Shown here: one piece after another, positions 14,205-14,317 of the stretch
Layout: each line of letters begins with the position of its first letter
Numbering within the stretch: position 1 is the first letter of the stretch
Assembly (NCBI GenBank): GCA_016234425.1
Contig: JACRCA010000349.1
Location: forward strand, 1 to 14,317
Direction of reading: 5' to 3'
Length of the DNA: 14,317 bases
DNA from: Deltaproteobacteria bacterium
GTDB lineage: Bacteria > Desulfobacterota > SM23-61
Translations under genes and position numbers: made by a program
The notes under the pieces: generated by a model
Databases searched by the model: none
Told to the model about the DNA's origin: nothing
The model's input: only the letters and a program-made list of their open reading frames with translations

Positions 14205-14317
14205 CTACTCCTTTCCCCGAAAGATTCCTGACGGGCCTCCCGTAATAATTAGCACATCGCTCCAAGTGAGATTCCAGGAGGCGATTCTATCCAGGAATCG
14301 AAGAAGAATCAAGGCCA
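14205..14317 (-). CDS. C-terminal end of an unidentified gene (cut by window edge)
   Basis: An open frame of 36 codons runs from the window edge to TAG at 14207-14205, ending with WSDVLIITGGPSGIFRGKE. It has no stop over its visible length, it is in the same direction as the downstream genes, and its stop lies 3 nt before the next ATG, inside that gene's ribosome-site region, as expected for an operon. The pattern of a short beta strand (DVLIIT) near the end is seen in several Rossmann-type enzymes, including methyltransferases, but this is too little to name it. Confidence 0.45.
   Translation of the reverse strand, partial: ALILLRFLDRIASWNLTWSDVLIITGGPSGIFRGKE

Overview
The window looks like chromosomal DNA of an anaerobic or syntrophic-type bacterium of the former Deltaproteobacteria (Desulfobacterota), possibly a metagenome-assembled one. 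This is an inference. It rests on moderate GC, CoA-thioester catabolic genes with strong Shine-Dalgarno sites, GTCATT...AATGAC hairpin repeats, and short tandem-repeat debris (AGTTCGGAGTT, AAACTTG) between genes. No rRNA, tRNA or CRISPR array was seen.

Region A (1-7173) is a plus-strand acyl-CoA catabolic operon that has been rearranged. In order it holds: a collapsed mandelate racemase/muconate-lactonizing-enzyme (MR/MLE) gene remnant; an acyl-CoA dehydrogenase with a glutaryl-CoA-dehydrogenase-like Arg; a biotin-dependent carboxyltransferase subunit; a 2422-bp insertion sequence with 18-bp terminal inverted repeats, a DUF6788-type gene and an IS4-like DDE transposase; a second MR/MLE gene lacking its N-terminus, which abuts the right end of the IS; and a crotonase with an altered active site. 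The two MR/MLE remnants share an exact 87-bp tract about 6 kb apart, flanked by clearly diverged sequence, which points to recombination. The intact genes fit a pathway that oxidises and carboxylates or decarboxylates a dicarboxylyl- or branched acyl-CoA. No biotin carboxylase or biotin carrier gene is in view.

Region B (7203-8530) holds a minus-strand ZnuA/TroA-like metal-binding lipoprotein-type or periplasmic protein gene. It is preceded by a 10-codon upstream ORF with a good ribosome site that overlaps its start by ATGA. The intergenic stretch beyond contains a small palindrome and a composite repeat: a hairpin nested in a larger imperfect inverted repeat.

Region C (8531-10445, plus) is a tight two-gene operon: a sugar-phosphate isomerase/epimerase-like TIM barrel and a glucosyl-3-phosphoglycerate-synthase-like glycosyltransferase. 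It converges on region D (10481-14317, minus), a glycan cluster. Read in its own direction, region D has the end of an unidentified gene, a small two-helix membrane protein, two paralogous GT4 glycosyltransferases separated by a second composite repeat, and a SAM methyltransferase overlapping the second GT4. A repeat-derived sequence lies at the convergent point and supplies the last codons of both converging genes.

The most interesting signals are the recombined MR/MLE remnants around the IS, the uORF coupled to the metal-binding protein gene, the two nested palindromic elements, and the repeat that forms two protein C-termini. I found no clear sign of an entirely new multi-gene system.
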